From positions 1-64,000 of the forward strand of contig JAGAFR010000085.1 of NCBI GenBank assembly GCA_017612555.1: 64,000 bases of DNA, read 5' to 3'. Made by a program: the position numbers and the translations under genes. The notes beneath the pieces were generated by a model. The model worked only from the letters and a program-made list of their open reading frames with translations, was not told the origin of the DNA and ran no database searches. Below are positions 25,293 to 33,774 of the stretch, piece by piece (position 1 is the first letter of the stretch; every line of letters begins with the position of its first letter). Origin of the DNA: Lachnospiraceae bacterium. Its GTDB lineage: Bacteria > Bacillota > Clostridia > Lachnospirales > Lachnospiraceae.

Positions 25293-26230
25293 TCTTTTTC
25301 CGCCTTTTTCGATTCAACTATCGAATCCACTATGAACACCGGTCTGTTCCTTGTGGCATCAAGTGTCCTCCACAGATACTCACCGAGTACTCCGAGCATG
25401 AGCAGTATCATACCGGATGAAAAAAGAACAAGGCACATCAGCGTCGACCATCCCTTTACGGGAGTACCGATGATACAATACTCTATCAACACTTCCAGTA
25501 TCCAGACAAAAGAAAGCAGAGCCATCACCACACCGAGTCCCGACATGAACTTTATCGGGAAATACGAGAAGCTCATCATACTGTCAACCACAAGTTTGAA
25601 CTTCTTCGAAAATGTCCACCGTGACTTTCCGACTTCTCTGTCCTTTCTGTGAAAGTACACCTTGTCCGACTTAAACCCTATCCAAAGCACCTGAAGAGAC
25701 AGGGACGAATTCTTCTCGTCAAGCTTTAAAAGCACTTCGATCGCCTGCCTGTCCAGAAGATAACAGTCAAAACCTCCCTTAGGCATTTTGTCGTCGATCG
25801 TTTTTCGTACTATCGAGTAATACAGATTTGCAAAGAATTTCTTTATCGCCGGCTCGTCCCGTTCGCCTCTTACGGCCAGTACGACTTTGTTGCCCTCTTT
25901 CCATTTATCGTAAAGCTGGATTATGAGTTCCGAGTCTTCCTGCAGATCGGCCTGTTTCGTGACTGCACAGTCTCCGGTGCACACACTCAGTCCTGCAAGC
26001 AGTGCCGCATGTTCTCCGAAGTTACGCGACAGCCTGACGCACTTGACGTTATCGTCAAGTTCTCTGATACTGTTCATGACCGACCATGAGTCATCTCCGG
26101 ATCCGTCATCGACCATTACGATCTCGTAGTCACCGAGCCTTCCCAGTATCTTGGCCTTCATATCCTCATAGAGGAGCATCAGCGTATCCGAATTGTAATA
26201 TACAGGTATGATGATAGATATTTTGCTCAT
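25289..26230 (-). CDS. GT2 glycosyltransferase with C-terminal membrane segments (DPM/GtrB-like)
   Basis: Predicted to transfer a sugar from a nucleotide to polyprenyl phosphate on the inner membrane face. The 313-residue protein has the GT-A start SIIIPVYYN, the VDDGSGDD motif, SRNFGEHAALLAGL, and two C-terminal membrane segments (about 225-290). The usual MDADLQ metal motif reads KQADLQ here, so the first Asp of the motif is Gln, while the later Asp remains; related bactoprenol transferases vary at this site. It is co-translated with the small transporter downstream. Confidence 0.9.
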   Translation of the reverse strand: MSKISIIIPVYYNSDTLMLLYEDMKAKILGRLGDYEIVMVDDGSGDDSWSVMNSIRELDDNVKCVRLSRNFGEHAALLAGLSVCTGDCAVTKQADLQEDSELIIQLYDKWKEGNKVVLAVRGERDEPAIKKFFANLYYSIVRKTIDDKMPKGGFDCYLLDRQAIEVLLKLDEKNSSLSLQVLWIGFKSDKVYFHRKDREVGKSRWTFSKKFKLVVDSMMSFSYFPIKFMSGLGVVMALLSFVWILEVLIEYCIIGTPVKGWSTLMCLVLFSSGMILLMLGVLGEYLWRTLDATRNRPVFIVDSIVESKKAEKE

Positions 26231-26233
26231 ATT

Positions 26234-28039
26234 TTATCCTTTCAAATACTCCTTAACGGAATCGTATTCCTCCTTCGGAAGGAACGGGAACATATCATCG
26301 TTATCCGCACTTGTTATCGTGCCGTCGGGATGGACCTTTGAAGAGAGCTTGGGTTCAAAATTCTGTTTGTCATCGACAACCGCTTCAACCAATATGGGCC
26401 CGTCGGTTCCGATCGCATCCCTTATCTTTTCCTTCAGTCCTTCTTCACTGTCTATGCGTTCATAAGGTATCGAAAAAGCGTATGCCACTTTTTCAAGATC
26501 GGGAAAAGATATGCCGTTTCCTTCACACACTCCTATAAGATCCCTTCCCGCGAACAGGTTCTGCTGTGTCTGTCTTATCGAATGATATCCGTTGTTGTTA
26601 AGAATGAATATCTTGATATTCATTTTGTTATAGAACACGGTCTGAAGCTCCTGGATGTTCATCATAAAGCTTCCGTCACCGTCTACGCATATAACTCGCG
26701 CTGATGCTGATGCTGCCGCTGCTCCGATCGCCGCCGGAAAACCGTATCCCATTGCAGCACATCCCGAGTTGGTAAAAAGCCGCTGATCTTTCTTGATCTC
26801 GGCAGCCTGAAATCCCATAACGCATGCACCGCCGTTACCGGTAACGATCACATCTCCTTCTTCAAGTACATCATACAGACCCTCGAAGAACACATAGGGG
26901 TTAAGCTTATCCGTATGTCTGTATCCGTCAAGGACTGCGGGATATCTTGCATTTACGTCTTTGGCACGGGCAAGCCATGCTTCATGTAAGCCCGCGTCGT
27001 AATCGGAATGCTCTCTTATGCTCTTTGTGATATCAACCATTACATCCCTGACATCGGCATGAACCGGCATATCCACATGTACGGTCGGCTTGTGCAGTTC
27101 ATTTTCGTCTATATCTACTGCAATCTTATATGCTTCCTTCGCAAATTCATGCTTATTGTAGCTGATCATCCTGATGTTCATCCTGCACCCGAGCACGAAC
27201 AGCAGATCTGCCGACTGCACCACAAAATTACCGCCGCGAAGTCCCACGGTTCCCGGCTTTCCGCAAAACAGAGGATCGTCCGTCGGCATCAGATCATGCG
27301 CATTCCACGCCGTAAGTACCGGTATGTTAAGAGCATGCGCACATTCCAAGAATTCATCTCTTGCACCGGCAACATTTATTCCCGTGCCCGCCAGTATGAC
27401 CGGACGCTTTGCGGCTTTGATCTTTTCCATGATGAGTGTCGTATTGCTTTTGTCATACACCGGATCCTCCGATCCGTCCCCATCATATCCTTTCAGCTCT
27501 TCGGGATCTATCTTCGCCGCCTGTATATCAAGCGGAACATCTATCCACACGGGTCCCTTTCTTCCGCTGCCACACAGATACCATGCTTTTTCCATATGGT
27601 ACCTGATCGTATCCTTATCAGTCACCATCACGGCATACTTGGTCATGTTGGCAACGGCTTCGGTTATCTGGTACTCCTGGTCTCCGAGCTGACGGAGCGG
27701 TACGTCCGTAGACCATGTAGTCGTCTCACATTTGACCTGACCCGATACAACGAACATCGGTATCGAATCCTGCCATGCACCCAATACTCCCGTAATCGCA
27801 TTTGTACCTCCGGGTCCGCTCGTAACACACACCGGAGCCACTCTTCCGGTCAGTCTTGCATATCCTTCGGCTGCGATCGCACAAGCCTGTTCATGATGAT
27901 TATATATGCATCTGATCCCTTCCTTATGCCCGATCGCATCATCAAGATGCATGGCGCCTCCGCCGGTTACGAGGAAAACATCTGTCACACCTTTTTGTAC
28001 AAAAAATTCCGCTATATACTCGGACACTTTCATTGTCAT
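26234..28039 (-). CDS. Thiamine-diphosphate enzyme, acetolactate synthase-like
   Basis: A 601-residue ThDP-dependent lyase or ligase of the acetohydroxyacid synthase superfamily. It has the catalytic Glu in YNHHEQACAIAAEGYAR (about 50), TSGPGGTN, the central domain with VILAGTGI, and the ThDP/Mg motif GDGSFMMN about 27 residues before NNNGY. No regulatory small subunit is nearby, and the setting is a glycan cluster, so a role in attaching a two-carbon unit to a keto-sugar (as YerE does for yersiniose) or in decarboxylating a 2-oxo acid is more likely than branched-chain amino acid synthesis. The start overlaps the HAD gene by ATGA, with GAGG 8 bases upstream. Confidence 0.88.
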   Translation of the reverse strand: MTMKVSEYIAEFFVQKGVTDVFLVTGGGAMHLDDAIGHKEGIRCIYNHHEQACAIAAEGYARLTGRVAPVCVTSGPGGTNAITGVLGAWQDSIPMFVVSGQVKCETTTWSTDVPLRQLGDQEYQITEAVANMTKYAVMVTDKDTIRYHMEKAWYLCGSGRKGPVWIDVPLDIQAAKIDPEELKGYDGDGSEDPVYDKSNTTLIMEKIKAAKRPVILAGTGINVAGARDEFLECAHALNIPVLTAWNAHDLMPTDDPLFCGKPGTVGLRGGNFVVQSADLLFVLGCRMNIRMISYNKHEFAKEAYKIAVDIDENELHKPTVHVDMPVHADVRDVMVDITKSIREHSDYDAGLHEAWLARAKDVNARYPAVLDGYRHTDKLNPYVFFEGLYDVLEEGDVIVTGNGGACVMGFQAAEIKKDQRLFTNSGCAAMGYGFPAAIGAAAASASARVICVDGDGSFMMNIQELQTVFYNKMNIKIFILNNNGYHSIRQTQQNLFAGRDLIGVCEGNGISFPDLEKVAYAFSIPYERIDSEEGLKEKIRDAIGTDGPILVEAVVDDKQNFEPKLSSKVHPDGTITSADNDDMFPFLPKEEYDSVKEYLKG

Positions 28040-28686
28040 AATATATACCTCAGTATCCCTTCAGGGCTGTCAGACGTCCCTATGGCGGGAAACTTATTTA
28101 CATCCGCGGCTCCGGAAAAGCCGAATCCGTAAGTGACCCCGATAAAATCCACACCTGTCCCGGAAGAGCCGATCGCATCATTATCGCTGTCTCCCACCAT
28201 GACCGTTCGGGATCTGTCGGCCCCCAGGATTTTTATCGCATTATCTATTATATCTTTCTTGGACAGTTTTCCTTCGGCATCGGATCCGCATATCGCATCC
28301 ACTGCCTTGTCGAATCCGAAATGCATCAGCAGCTTCCCGGCATAATCCTGTCTTTTATATGTTGCTACCGCGGTTTTGACGCCGCTTTCCCTAAGCTTTG
28401 CAAGAGTTTCAAATATGCCTTCATAGGGCACCGCAAGCAAAATGTCATCTTCCTTATACCTGTTCCTGAACACATCCGCGGCCTTATCGGCCTCTTCTTT
28501 TTCAAGTCCGTACACGCGTGCAAAAGACTTCTGGATCGGAGGACCTATGAATGTCCGAAGAACATCGGAAGAGACTTTCTCATATCCAAGTGTTTCGATC
28601 GCATATAAAACCGACCTGAATATGCCTTCCGACGTATCAAGCAAAGTTCCGTCAAGGTCAAAGATCACTGCATCATAACGTCTCAT
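28036..28686 (-). CDS. HAD-family phosphatase, phosphoglycolate phosphatase-like
   Basis: A 216-residue HAD subfamily IA hydrolase with the nucleophile motif FDLDGTLLDT, a cap domain, motif II in VATYKRQDYA, and the Asp pair in VMVGDSDNDA. It overlaps the aldolase gene by 14 bases and the ThDP gene by 4, so it is tightly co-translated with both and probably dephosphorylates an intermediate of the same pathway. The substrate is not evident from sequence. Confidence 0.9.
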   Translation of the reverse strand: MRRYDAVIFDLDGTLLDTSEGIFRSVLYAIETLGYEKVSSDVLRTFIGPPIQKSFARVYGLEKEEADKAADVFRNRYKEDDILLAVPYEGIFETLAKLRESGVKTAVATYKRQDYAGKLLMHFGFDKAVDAICGSDAEGKLSKKDIIDNAIKILGADRSRTVMVGDSDNDAIGSSGTGVDFIGVTYGFGFSGAADVNKFPAIGTSDSPEGILRYIL

Positions 28687-30283
28687 ATATGCTCTCCGTC
28701 ACAAACACGGGACTGATGCGAAGATTTAACTTGCGGATCCCTTTGACCGTATCGGCGTTGATATTATCAGCCTCTTTGCGGCTGTACGAATACTCCATGT
28801 TCGGATTGACATAGTTGGATACCGAGGTCTCCCTGTATCCGTCAAAACCCGCAAGTCCGATGCTTGCCACATCCGCTTTGGACAGGAGCCTGAGTAGCAT
28901 GATAAGCGGATTATCCGGCATGAGCGCATCTTCATCAAGAAGGTCACTGTAGCTGAGTGTATGATCGAATTCTCCGAGTGTCCTGGTGATATTGGATGTA
29001 GCGATAAGCTTTGATTTTTCCTTTTGTTCATTAAGTGCGGAGCATAACTGAACATATCTTTTGGCATTGCTCATGAACACATAATCAACATCATAATCTT
29101 CGGGAATGAAGTTGATGGATATGGTAACGCACTTCTTATGCGCCAGATAATCAAGTACTCTGTCTCTTTGCGCGTATATATTGTTTCCCGGCCCCATCAG
29201 CAGTATATCGGCTCCCTTAAGTGCCGAAGTAAATGCCTGTACCGAATCCGAATCACCGAAATGCTTCTTCTGATACTCAAAATACTTTTCCCTGATATAG
29301 TCTTTATCGTACAAAAGCCTTTTTTCGTCTTCGAGAGAAGACAGTATCTCACTTATCGACTTGACCGACAGCTTTCCCGTATCCATGAGATAATTCACAT
29401 AGTTCGGGTGGCAGTCGTGTGAAGCCGCAAGGAAGAACTTGAACGAATAACCCCACCTGAATTTTCTGCTCATCTCGAGCATAGTGACCTCTATGGCTTC
29501 AAGTATCTGGCTGTTATGATAGCAGGTTCCGTGATACTCATTCATATGCATGACAAGAAGTTCGATCGGTGTGTTTCCCGCACTCTTACCCATGCCGTAA
29601 AGGCTCCCGTCCACGATAAGCAAACGATCGGCGGGCGGATCGTCAAGAAGCTCTATACAGTTTGCATATGCAAGCTGGAAATTGTTATGCGCATGATAGC
29701 CGATCCCTATATCGCTGCTTACGTGCGAACACGCAAAATCAAAATAATGACGGAGCTGTCCTTTATGAAGCAGTCCGTATGTATCAACGAGCGAAAAAGC
29801 ATACGGTTTAAGATCATTTACAAGTCCGATCAGTTCCGATAATTCATCGTCATCATAGCTCGTGATCGAAACAGCCTGAGCAAAGACTCTGTATCCCTTA
29901 TCCTTAACCTGCTTGCAAAAATCAATCGCCTCGTGCATCTTATGTTTCTTAAAGATGACTCTGATCCCGTCCAGAAAACACTCATTGGCCGGCATCACAT
30001 TTTCTATCGGACATGTTCCGTAATCGATCATGCCTACGATCATGGATCCGCCTTTATCAAGCTTTCCGAACGTTCTGCCGATGCACTCGGTATCGGGAAA
30101 GATCGTGCGGTTCTCATCATAGTCTCTTCCGGCATCGATAAATCCGGTCTCGATTATATCGACACCGGCACTTACAAGGCGCTCAAATATGTTGATTATA
30201 TTGCTCTTTCCGAACTCCCAGTCATTAAGATAACCGCCGTCCCGCAGCGTACAGTCAAGGAGCTTTATCTCTTTACGACTCAA
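28673..30283 (-). CDS. HMGL-type aldolase fused to a C-terminal Rossmann-like domain
   Basis: The N-terminal half (about residues 1-290 of the preferred form) is a DRE-TIM aldolase of the 4-hydroxy-2-oxovalerate aldolase/HMG-CoA lyase kind, with LLDCTLRDGGY, ETGFID, LVDTYGLL, YHAHNN, and VDGSLYGMGKSAGN. The C-terminal half has a motif ILLMGPGNNIY followed by alternating strands and helices, resembling Rossmann-like domains of surface-glycan enzymes; I cannot name it. A TTG start at 30283 has GGAGG 6 bases upstream and is preferred; an ATG at 30322 would add 13 residues with a poorer site. Context suggests it makes or cleaves a 2-oxo acid used by the neighbouring ThDP enzyme. Confidence 0.85.
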   Translation of the reverse strand: MSRKEIKLLDCTLRDGGYLNDWEFGKSNIINIFERLVSAGVDIIETGFIDAGRDYDENRTIFPDTECIGRTFGKLDKGGSMIVGMIDYGTCPIENVMPANECFLDGIRVIFKKHKMHEAIDFCKQVKDKGYRVFAQAVSITSYDDDELSELIGLVNDLKPYAFSLVDTYGLLHKGQLRHYFDFACSHVSSDIGIGYHAHNNFQLAYANCIELLDDPPADRLLIVDGSLYGMGKSAGNTPIELLVMHMNEYHGTCYHNSQILEAIEVTMLEMSRKFRWGYSFKFFLAASHDCHPNYVNYLMDTGKLSVKSISEILSSLEDEKRLLYDKDYIREKYFEYQKKHFGDSDSVQAFTSALKGADILLMGPGNNIYAQRDRVLDYLAHKKCVTISINFIPEDYDVDYVFMSNAKRYVQLCSALNEQKEKSKLIATSNITRTLGEFDHTLSYSDLLDEDALMPDNPLIMLLRLLSKADVASIGLAGFDGYRETSVSNYVNPNMEYSYSRKEADNINADTVKGIRKLNLRISPVFVTESIYETL

Positions 30284-30659
30284 TCCGGTCCTCCGTTCGG
30301 TCTTTGGATTCTTCTCTTGCATCCTCTGTAACTATAAAAACTATCCCGCATATTATTATTACCGCACCGATCACTTTACGGATAGTGATCTGCTCCGCGA
30401 ACAGAAAGTATCCCCACAGTATCCCCCATATCACGGTGGCTCCTCTGTTTGCATAGGCCGTGACAAGAGGCATGTGTTTTATTATCTGCTGCCATGCGAC
30501 CGCGTATAAGAACAATCCGAATAACACTACCCCGTAATACAGAATGAACTTTACGGACATGAATTCACACTGTGCCGCATACTTTGATGCTACGCCCGTA
30601 AGGGAATAGACCGCAAGGAACAGGTGCAGTATTACCATGTATTTAATGTTCGATCTCAT
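30273..30659 (-). CDS. Small EmrE/EamA-like membrane transporter
   Basis: A 128-residue protein with four membrane segments and a charged C-terminal tail. It has the DMT pattern, with ANRGATVIWGILWGY in the third segment and VIGAVIIICGIVF in the fourth. It is the second such protein in the cluster and is overlapped by the HAD gene upstream (17 bases) and the aldolase gene downstream. Given the UbiA prenyltransferase and HAD phosphatase just upstream, it may flip a polyprenyl-phosphoryl pentose; that is inference. Confidence 0.78.
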   Translation of the reverse strand: MRSNIKYMVILHLFLAVYSLTGVASKYAAQCEFMSVKFILYYGVVLFGLFLYAVAWQQIIKHMPLVTAYANRGATVIWGILWGYFLFAEQITIRKVIGAVIIICGIVFIVTEDAREESKDRTEDRIES

Positions 30660-31287
30660 AGATCTTTCTGTCTCTAACCTTTCTCGGAAGTATCAGATAG
30701 TCTGTTCCGGCAGCAACAGCGCTTTTCCCATCCTTTTCCATTCGATCGCCTATCATCAGGATGTTGCCGGGATCCTCACCCGTATCTTCCATTATCACAA
30801 ACAGCCCTTTGGGGGAGGGCTTTAGTTCGTCTATCCTTGTATCATCCGGCGAGTACTGTCCGTCCGTTTCCACACCCATCGCCGACAGTTTGTCAGCCGT
30901 CGGATAATCAGACAGTATAACAACCTTTTTCCCTTTCTTCCGAAGCGATGCGATCCACTCTATAAGCGCGGTATCCTTTGTGGCATTTACCGCCGAAAGC
31001 GGATCGTCATATATCCATCTTCTGACAATGCGACGGACTCTTTCGATATCAACGTTCTTATCCTTTGCGACCTTTTTCATCATCTCTTCTTCAGAAGAGC
31101 CTTGGGTCCATTCTTCCTTCACCTCGCGGAAGTATTTCAGAATGAACAGGTCTTTGACCGAAAACGGATGAAACATATAATGACAGATAAGACGCTTAGC
31201 CATGATCATTCGAAGCCTTGGTTGATCATACAACGTCCCGTCAAGATCAAATACATACAGATTGTAATCGCCGATGTTCTTTTTCAT
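30643..31287 (-). CDS. HAD-family hydrolase next to the UbiA prenyltransferase
   Basis: A 214-residue HAD hydrolase with VFDLDGTLYDQ, motif II in VVILSDYPTAD, a Lys in LKPSPKG, and NILMIGDRMEKD. It starts 3 bases after the UbiA gene. If the UbiA protein makes polyprenyl-phosphoryl-5-phosphoribose, this would be the natural candidate to remove the 5-phosphate, a job done by a PAP2-type enzyme in mycobacteria. The pairing is inference from position; the fold assignment is firm. Confidence 0.87.
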   Translation of the reverse strand: MKKNIGDYNLYVFDLDGTLYDQPRLRMIMAKRLICHYMFHPFSVKDLFILKYFREVKEEWTQGSSEEEMMKKVAKDKNVDIERVRRIVRRWIYDDPLSAVNATKDTALIEWIASLRKKGKKVVILSDYPTADKLSAMGVETDGQYSPDDTRIDELKPSPKGLFVIMEDTGEDPGNILMIGDRMEKDGKSAVAAGTDYLILPRKVRDRKIYEIEH

Positions 31288-31290
31288 CTT

Positions 31291-32217
31291 CTATACATTG
31301 AACAATGTGGGACTGGTCCAGTATGACGGCATCGGAATATCCACAAACGTAAGGATCGCAAGTATGATCACAAGTATCGCTATATATGCAAGAAGCGATT
31401 TTTCCTTGTATAGCTTCTCCGGCTTCTGAACCGCGGAATCCGGCTTGAACGCAATGTACAGATAAAAACAGAACAGTCCGAACACAAACGGCATCGCGAT
31501 TATGTATTCCATTCTGTACTTGATCATGAACACACCGATGAAGAACGTTGCGCACATCGCGTAAAAGAATGATGATACAAGAAGACTCGTTTCCGTGTAA
31601 TGCGCAAAGCTTTTTCTGTAAAGGCCGGCAACGGACGGATCACCTATCATCCTGTACTCTGCAAATCGCTTTGTAGCCATGAGGAACGCTCCCGCAAACC
31701 AGTATCCGATGAGAATACTGCTGGGCGGCTGGTACTCCTGTGTTATGATGAACCATCCGAGAAGAAGACGTATCATGTTGTTGATGGACTCGGACAGAAC
31801 ATCAAGATAAGGAATATCCTTTGTCCTTATGGGCTTCACGTTATACAGAACACCCATTACCAGAAGCCATAATTCCATGTACAAAAATACTCGTCCGACA
31901 AAACACGAAAGCACAACTCCGAGGATGATGAGCAGCGCATATTCCGTAAGGACCAGAGACAGCTTCATATTCTCCGACACAACGGGTCTGAATTTTTTGG
32001 TGGGATGGTATTTATCAAATTCGGCATCAAGCCACTCATTGATGACATAATTTGCCGATGCGATGAAGCACGTTGCCATGAATCCGAGAATGAACCTTAT
32101 GATGACATCCGGTGTGAAAACAAAATCAGTCAGCAGTATTGCGATCGCCACACCCGGAAGGATAAAAGCGTTCTTGACCCAATGATCGGGACGCGCTATC
32201 TTGATATAATTCTTCAT
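31291..32217 (-). CDS. UbiA-family prenyltransferase, DPPR synthase-like
   Basis: A 308-residue membrane protein with about eight to nine segments. The opening ARPDHWVKNAF and the Asp-rich NEWLDAEFDKYHPTKKFRP resemble decaprenyl-phosphate phosphoribosyltransferase (UbiA/Rv3806c) more than the quinone enzymes, whose N-termini differ. That enzyme joins phosphoribosyl pyrophosphate to a polyprenyl phosphate. It follows rpe by 20 bases and precedes a HAD phosphatase and a small transporter, a set that fits making and exporting a lipid-linked ribose or arabinose donor. Substrates are not proven. Confidence 0.85.
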   Translation of the reverse strand: MKNYIKIARPDHWVKNAFILPGVAIAILLTDFVFTPDVIIRFILGFMATCFIASANYVINEWLDAEFDKYHPTKKFRPVVSENMKLSLVLTEYALLIILGVVLSCFVGRVFLYMELWLLVMGVLYNVKPIRTKDIPYLDVLSESINNMIRLLLGWFIITQEYQPPSSILIGYWFAGAFLMATKRFAEYRMIGDPSVAGLYRKSFAHYTETSLLVSSFFYAMCATFFIGVFMIKYRMEYIIAMPFVFGLFCFYLYIAFKPDSAVQKPEKLYKEKSLLAYIAILVIILAILTFVDIPMPSYWTSPTLFNV

Positions 32218-32237
32218 GTATACTCTCCTTTACCGCC

Positions 32238-32903
32238 TTATTCGTATTCCTTGAACAGCTTTGAAAAATAAGCCGTATTATCTGCCACATCTCCGGAAAA
32301 GATCGATGAGCCCATCACGATCACATTGGCTCCGGCATCAAGTACCGTTGTGACATTGTCTCGTGTTATCCCCCCGTCAACCTGAATATCGGTATCAAGT
32401 CCCCTGTCACCCAGCATCCGGCGCAGGTTTTTGATCTTGTCGGTGCACATTTCCATGTATTTTTGTCCGCCGAATCCCGGCTCTACGGTCATCACAAGGA
32501 ACATATCCGCCTGTCCGAAATACGGGATCAGGGATTCAATGCCTGTGTGCGGCTTGATCGCAACACCGGCCTTTTTCCCCCTTGAATGAATCTTATCGAT
32601 AGTCTCCGAAAGCGGTACGCATGCCTCCTGATGAACGGTCACTATATCCGCCCCCGCATCTATGAACTTATCGATATATCTCTCGGGTGCCTCTACCATC
32701 AGGTGCACATCAAGTACCTTTTGGGTTGCCTTGCGGACACTTGTCAGTACCGGGATACCGAATGAGATGTTTGGAACGAACATGCCGTCCATGACATCAA
32801 AATGAAAGTAATCGTTTCCTCCCGCTTCAGCCTTCTTCATCTGCTCGCCTAGGATCGTAAAATCAGCGGCGAGAATTGAAGGTGACAGAATAACCATTGT
32901 CAA
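32238..32903 (-). CDS. rpe: Ribulose-phosphate 3-epimerase
   Basis: Interconverts ribulose 5-phosphate and xylulose 5-phosphate. The 221-residue TIM barrel shows the family's LSPSILAADF, DVMDGMFVPNISFG, VHLMVE, TVEPGFGGQKY and VDGGI motifs. It overlaps rsgA by ATGA, a pairing common in Firmicutes, and lies immediately before the DPPR-synthase-like gene, so it could also feed pentose phosphate to that branch. Confidence 0.98.
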   Translation of the reverse strand: MTMVILSPSILAADFTILGEQMKKAEAGGNDYFHFDVMDGMFVPNISFGIPVLTSVRKATQKVLDVHLMVEAPERYIDKFIDAGADIVTVHQEACVPLSETIDKIHSRGKKAGVAIKPHTGIESLIPYFGQADMFLVMTVEPGFGGQKYMEMCTDKIKNLRRMLGDRGLDTDIQVDGGITRDNVTTVLDAGANVIVMGSSIFSGDVADNTAYFSKLFKEYE

Positions 32904-33772
32904 TATCTCCTTGATCTTGTCAGTTCGTTGTATATGTATACATAGTTCTCATATCGGAGCCTTGAGATCTCTCCGGCTTCCGTTGCAGCCTTTACCCCGC
33001 AATCCGGTTCATGTGTATGCGAACACGGTGTAAAACGGCAGCTTGAGTGATCCGAGAATTCCTCATAATAGCCGGCAAGTTCCTCCGGTCCTATATCAAA
33101 CAGTTCAAAAGATCCGAATCCCGGTGTATCGACTATATATGTATCTTCCATTATCCGTATTATCTCGGAATGCCTTGTCGTATGCTTTCCTCTGGCCAGT
33201 TTTTCCGATATCTCACCGGTCTTCTGAAGATCACAGCAAGTGATGCAGTTGATGATCGACGACTTACCCACACCGGACGGTCCTGCTACGGTTGTTGTCT
33301 TACCTTTAAGTGCCGATACGAGCTCATCAATACCTTCGTTCTGTCTGGCACTTGTGATGAATATCCGGCACCCGCATTCTCTGTAATCGGAACTGACTCC
33401 GTCCGCAAGCACATCTCCCGCAAGATCCTCTTTATTAAAGCATATTAGCACAGGTATTCCCTGTGCTCTGTATTGCAGGATCATCTTATCAAGAGTAACG
33501 AAATTGGGCTCAGGACTTGCAAGGGCGAATATGATGAGTGCCTGATCCACATTTGACACGTTCGGCCTTACCAGCTCATTACTTCGCGGGAGTATCTCGG
33601 AGACATTTCCCGTCATCTCTTCTCCCGGAACTATGTCAATCTCCACATGGTCACCCACAAGAGGTTTCATCTTGTCATGTCTGAACAGCCCCTTGGCTCT
33701 GCACGTGAACAGTCCCTCATCGGTATCAACATAATAAAATCCGCCGATCCCTTTGACTATTCTGCCCTTCAT
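32900..33772 (-). CDS. rsgA: Ribosome small-subunit biogenesis GTPase RsgA
   Basis: Circularly permuted GTPase that helps mature the 30S subunit. The 284-residue protein has an N-terminal OB fold, then NKEDL (G4), TSA (G5), GPSGVGKSS (G1), GKHTTRH and DTPGFGSF (G3) in the permuted order, and a C-terminal zinc knuckle using Cys and His in CRFTPCSHTHEPDC. I chose ATG 33772 (MKGRIVKG), 2 bases after the prkC stop with GGAAG upstream; the longer frame would overlap prkC. The prkC-rsgA-rpe order is typical of Firmicutes. Confidence 0.97.
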   Translation of the reverse strand: MKGRIVKGIGGFYYVDTDEGLFTCRAKGLFRHDKMKPLVGDHVEIDIVPGEEMTGNVSEILPRSNELVRPNVSNVDQALIIFALASPEPNFVTLDKMILQYRAQGIPVLICFNKEDLAGDVLADGVSSDYRECGCRIFITSARQNEGIDELVSALKGKTTTVAGPSGVGKSSIINCITCCDLQKTGEISEKLARGKHTTRHSEIIRIMEDTYIVDTPGFGSFELFDIGPEELAGYYEEFSDHSSCRFTPCSHTHEPDCGVKAATEAGEISRLRYENYVYIYNELTRSRRY

Positions 33773-33774
33773 AC

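Noticed and set aside
27008..28132. A 374-codon plus-strand open frame opposite the ThDP enzyme
   Set aside because: The protein is rich in His, Arg, Tyr and Cys as shadows are, while the minus-strand frame is a clear enzyme.
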